Shown here: positions 61,306 through 64,000 of the stretch, in pieces
How the letters are laid out: each line of letters begins with the position of its first letter
How positions within the stretch are numbered: position 1 is the stretch's first letter
Source: Actinopolymorpha sp. NPDC004070
Lineage (GTDB): Bacteria; Actinomycetota; Actinomycetes; Propionibacteriales; Actinopolymorphaceae
NCBI RefSeq assembly: GCF_040610475.1
Contig: NZ_JBEXMJ010000005.1
Location: forward strand, 272,223-336,222
DNA: 64,000 nucleotides
Reading direction: 5' to 3'
Made by a program: the position numbers and the translations under genes
Notes under the pieces: generated by a model
Told to the model about the DNA's origin: nothing
The model's input: only the letters and a program-made list of their open reading frames with translations
Database searches by the model: none

Positions 61306-62632
61306 CCGGGCGAGCAGGCCGTCCGGACGGCTCCTCCGACGCCTCCGACCGGTCCCTGGTGAGGAGCGCCCGGGCCAGAATCCCGAGCACCACGCACCCG
61401 GCGACGACGGTCGCCATCGGCAAGGCCGAGCGCACCTGGACCGCGGTGACCAGCGGGCCTGCCAACGCACCCACCACGAACTGCAGCGTGCCGATCAGTG
61501 CCGATGCCGTACCCGCCATCTCCGGGTGCTGGGCCAGGCCGAGCGCCATCGCGTTCGGCCCCACCATGCCGAGGCTCGCCACCGCCACGAACAGCGGCAG
61601 CAGGACGCCCACCACTCCCCCGACCGACGTCGCGGCCGCGAGGACCAACAGGATCGCACCGGCCAGCGACGTGAACTGGCCGATCGCCAGCAGCCGGCGC
61701 GGGTCCACCTTGCGGACCAGCCGGCCGTTGGTCTGGGAGAACGCCATGAGCCCGAGGCCGTTCAGGCCGAACAGCACGCCGTAGAACTGCGGGCTGATCC
61801 CGAAGACCTCCTGGTAGACGAACGGCGAACCGGAGATGTAGGCGAACATCCCGGCGAACCCGAAGCCGCCGGCCAGCGCGTAGCCGAGGAACGACCGGTC
61901 GCGGACCAGGCTCAGATAGCTGTTGGCCGCGTCCCGGGCCCCGCCGTGACGGCGGCGCTCGGCCGGCAGGGTCTCCCGCAGTCCGAACACGACGCCGAGG
62001 AGCAGCACCACCCCGAACGCCGTCAGCACCCCGAACAGCATTCGCCACGAGCCCAGCCGTAGCAGCTGGCCACCCACGACCGGCGCCAGGATCGGGGCCA
62101 GACCGGTGACCAGCAACAGCAGCGAGAACAGCCGGGCGATCTCCCGGCCGGACACCAGGTCACGCACGATCGCGCGGGCGATCACGATCCCCGCCGCGCC
62201 GCCGAGCGCCTGCACCACCCGCCCGGCGACCAGCACCTCGATCGTCGGTGCGACGGCACACACCACCGAGGCGACGGCGTAGGTGCCGAGGCCAACCAGC
62301 AGTGGGCGGCGCCGGCCCACCGCGTCCGAGAGCGGGCCGACCACGGCCTGACCGACGGCGAGGCCCACCAGCGCGGCGGTGAGCGTGAGCTGCAGCAACG
62401 TCTGGCTGCTGTGCAGCTCCCGCGTCATGTGCGGCAGCGCCGGGAGGTAGAGGTCGATGGTCATCGGCCCCAGAGCGGTGAGCCCGCCGAGCAGGACGAT
62501 CAGCATCGGCGCGATCCGGCGCCGGCTCTGGCCGGCCGGCTGATCGGACGGCTGGCCGGAGGCCCGATCGGCCTGCTGGTCTGCCGATCGATCGGCTGAC
62601 TGGTCGGGCGGCTGGGTGGAGGCGGAGGACAT
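61280..62632 (-). CDS. Bcr/CflA-type MFS drug exporter
   Basis: A 450-residue transporter with 12 predicted helices from about residue 43. The motif-A loop [16 protein letters not shown] and helix-1 motif [10 protein letters not shown] are typical of the DHA1 Bcr/CflA group. Residues 1-40 are a low-complexity Gln/Asp/Ser tail. It probably exports drugs or small metabolites. Confidence 0.9.
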   Translation of the reverse strand: MSSASTQPPDQSADRSADQQADRASGQPSDQPAGQSRRRIAPMLIVLLGGLTALGPMTIDLYLPALPHMTRELHSSQTLLQLTLTAALVGLAVGQAVVGPLSDAVGRRRPLLVGLGTYAVASVVCAVAPTIEVLVAGRVVQALGGAAGIVIARAIVRDLVSGREIARLFSLLLLVTGLAPILAPVVGGQLLRLGSWRMLFGVLTAFGVVLLLGVVFGLRETLPAERRRHGGARDAANSYLSLVRDRSFLGYALAGGFGFAGMFAYISGSPFVYQEVFGISPQFYGVLFGLNGLGLMAFSQTNGRLVRKVDPRRLLAIGQFTSLAGAILLVLAAATSVGGVVGVLLPLFVAVASLGMVGPNAMALGLAQHPEMAGTASALIGTLQFVVGALAGPLVTAVQVRSALPMATVVAGCVVLGILARALLTRDRSEASEEPSGRPARPVTASAEES

Positions 62633-62711
62633 TGTCAGCGCAGCAACCGCGGCCGGGCGGTTCTTCCGAGTTCCGTAGCAAAGCTCAGTATGCGGACACC
62701 CGCAGCGGCGT

Positions 62712-64000
62712 TCACGCTCGGACGAGCTTGGTCAGCAGCAGCGCCTCGGCCGCGCAGGCCCGGGCGAAGTCGCCGAGGTGCAGGCTCTCGTCCACCCCGT
62801 GCGCCCGGCAGTGCGGGTCGGCCACGCCGGTGACCAGGATGGCCGCGTCGGGGAAGGTCTCGGCGAACTCCGCCACGAACGGGATCGAGCCGCCGATCCC
62901 GATGTCCACCGGCTGGCGGTTCCAGACCTGCGCGAACGCCGCCCTGGCCGCGTCGTAGACCGGGCCGGATGCCTGCGCTGCGTAGGGCTGGCCGGCGTCA
63001 CCCGGAGTCACGTCGACCTCGACGCCCCACGGCGCGTGCGTACGCAGATGCTCGGTCAGCGCCTTCATCGCCTGCGTCGCGTCGTCGCCCGGCGCGAGCC
63101 GGACGCTGACCTTGGCCCGGGCCACCGGCACCAGGGTGTTGGACGCGTCGGCGACGCGGGGAGCGTCGATGGCCAGCACGGAGGCGGTCGGCCGGGCCCA
63201 GATGCGCTCGGCGATGCTGCCCTCGCCGAGCAGGCGTACGCCGGGACGCATCGCGGCCTCGGCACGGAACCTCTCCTCGGGGTAGTCCACGGCCGGGGCA
63301 GGTGCGGTGCCCAGGCCGTCGACGGCGACGTTCCCCTCCTCGTCGTGCAGGGTCGCCAGCAGCCGGCACAGGGCGGTGAGCGCGTCCGGTGCGGCACCGC
63401 CGTAGAGCCCGGAGTGCACACCGTGGTCGAGGGCGCGCACCTCGACCACGCAGTCGACGAGGCCCCGCAGGGTGGTGGTCAGCGCGGGGATACCGACGTC
63501 GAAGTTGGCCGAGTCGGCGAGCACGATGACGTCGGCGGCGAGCCGGTCGCGGTACTTCGCGAGGAACTCCCCGAGGGCCGGGGAACCGATCTCCTCCTCG
63601 CCCTCGACGAACACCGTCACCCCGACGGGCGGGCGGCCGCCGAAGGCCCGGACAGCGGCGAGGTGCAGGGCGATGCCGGCCTTGTCGTCGGCGGAACCGC
63701 GCCCGTAGAGGCGGCCCTCGCGTTCGGTGGGCTCGAACGGTGGGCTGGTCCACTGCGCCACCTCGCCGGTGGGCTGGACGTCGTGGTGCGCGTACAGCAG
63801 CACGGTCGGCTGGCCGGTGGGCGCCGGGAACTGAGCCACCACCGCCGGCTGGCCGCCGTCGACCTCGAGGATCTCCACGCTCTGCGCGCCCTCGGCACGG
63901 AACAGCTCGGCGGTGAGGTCGGCGGTGCGGCGTACGTCGGGCCGCGCGGCGGGGTCGGCGCTCACGGACGGGATCCGGATCAGCCGCTCCAGATCGTCCC
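62712..64000 (-). CDS. M20-family dipeptidase, N-terminus beyond window
   Basis: About 430 codons visible; the frame is open to the window edge (upstream reading DDLERLIRIPSVSADP), so the true start lies outside and the GTG at 63965 is not it. Di-zinc ligands are YAHHDVQP, GSADDK, VEGEEEIGS and a later His in DPHCRAHG. Typical of cytosolic beta-Ala-Xaa/CNDP-type dipeptidases. Confidence 0.92.
   Translation of the reverse strand, partial: DDLERLIRIPSVSADPAARPDVRRTADLTAELFRAEGAQSVEILEVDGGQPAVVAQFPAPTGQPTVLLYAHHDVQPTGEVAQWTSPPFEPTEREGRLYGRGSADDKAGIALHLAAVRAFGGRPPVGVTVFVEGEEEIGSPALGEFLAKYRDRLAADVIVLADSANFDVGIPALTTTLRGLVDCVVEVRALDHGVHSGLYGGAAPDALTALCRLLATLHDEEGNVAVDGLGTAPAPAVDYPEERFRAEAAMRPGVRLLGEGSIAERIWARPTASVLAIDAPRVADASNTLVPVARAKVSVRLAPGDDATQAMKALTEHLRTHAPWGVEVDVTPGDAGQPYAAQASGPVYDAARAAFAQVWNRQPVDIGIGGSIPFVAEFAETFPDAAILVTGVADPHCRAHGVDESLHLGDFARACAAEALLLTKLVRA

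Noticed and set aside
1-64000. CRISPR array, rRNA operon or retron
   Set aside because: No regularly spaced identical repeats of 25-40 bp with variable spacers, no rRNA sequence and no reverse transcriptase were seen.

Overview
The window is high-GC actinobacterial DNA. It carries two gene clusters laid out as in Mycobacterium tuberculosis: carD-ispD-ispF-cysS-rlmB, and regX3/senX3-gpm-ybjN-mshA followed by DUF2516, an HbhA-like gene and an XRE regulator. A mycothiol gene (mshA), several leaderless genes with a TANNNT box 6-7 nt before the start codon, and an AICE-type integrative element also point to Actinobacteria. I favour a Propionibacteriales-like genome (Kribbella or Actinopolymorpha type), but genus is inference.

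Left flank (1-7840). A partial secreted repeat protein (FG-GAP, Ig-like and RCC1 repeats) fills 1-3187. Two small secreted or membrane genes follow. Then comes a scarred zone: a structured repeat copy, insertion-sequence-like short repeats, an unrecognised lower-GC gene with an in-frame stop, and the N-terminal fossil of a tyrosine integrase with a one-base frameshift.

Integrative element (7841-26926, about 19.1 kb). A 38-bp direct repeat, identical to the 3' half of a tRNA-Thr(UGU) gene, marks both ends. The right half is a pSAM2-type backbone: GntR (KorSA-like) regulator with a divergent promoter, small conserved genes, a membrane protein, an FtsK/TraSA translocase, an RRQRL zinc protein, an HUH replication initiator, excisionase and integrase, mostly joined by 4-nt overlaps. 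The left half is a defence cargo rich in TTA codons. It holds a HEPN ribonuclease with a DUF262 partner, a beta-class DNA methyltransferase divergent from a McrB-like AAA+ motor with an overlapping PD-(D/E)XK nuclease, and a Shedu-like nuclease. I think the methyltransferase/McrB/McrC-like unit is a LlaJI-type restriction system stacked with two further modules. This combination is the main discovery candidate.

Right flank (26963-64000). This is mostly housekeeping DNA: a LacI regulator and MsiK-type ATPase for sugar uptake, a DUF4032 protein, an acyl-CoA dehydrogenase, a sialidase, rlmB, cysS, a Tat-exported flavin oxidase, ispF, ispD, carD, a PhyH dioxygenase divergent from an AraC regulator, a lipoprotein, the regX3/senX3 phosphate two-component pair divergent from phoU, a fused asymmetric ABC exporter, gpm, a thioesterase, ybjN, mshA, a macrodomain protein, an AlaX editing protein, DUF2516, an HbhA-like protein with its XRE regulator, an L-asparaginase II-type protein, a BKACE enzyme, dtd, a CysC fusion, a Bcr-type MFS pump and a partial M20 peptidase. 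Short in-frame tandem repeats that repeat the stop codon follow phoU and ispF.
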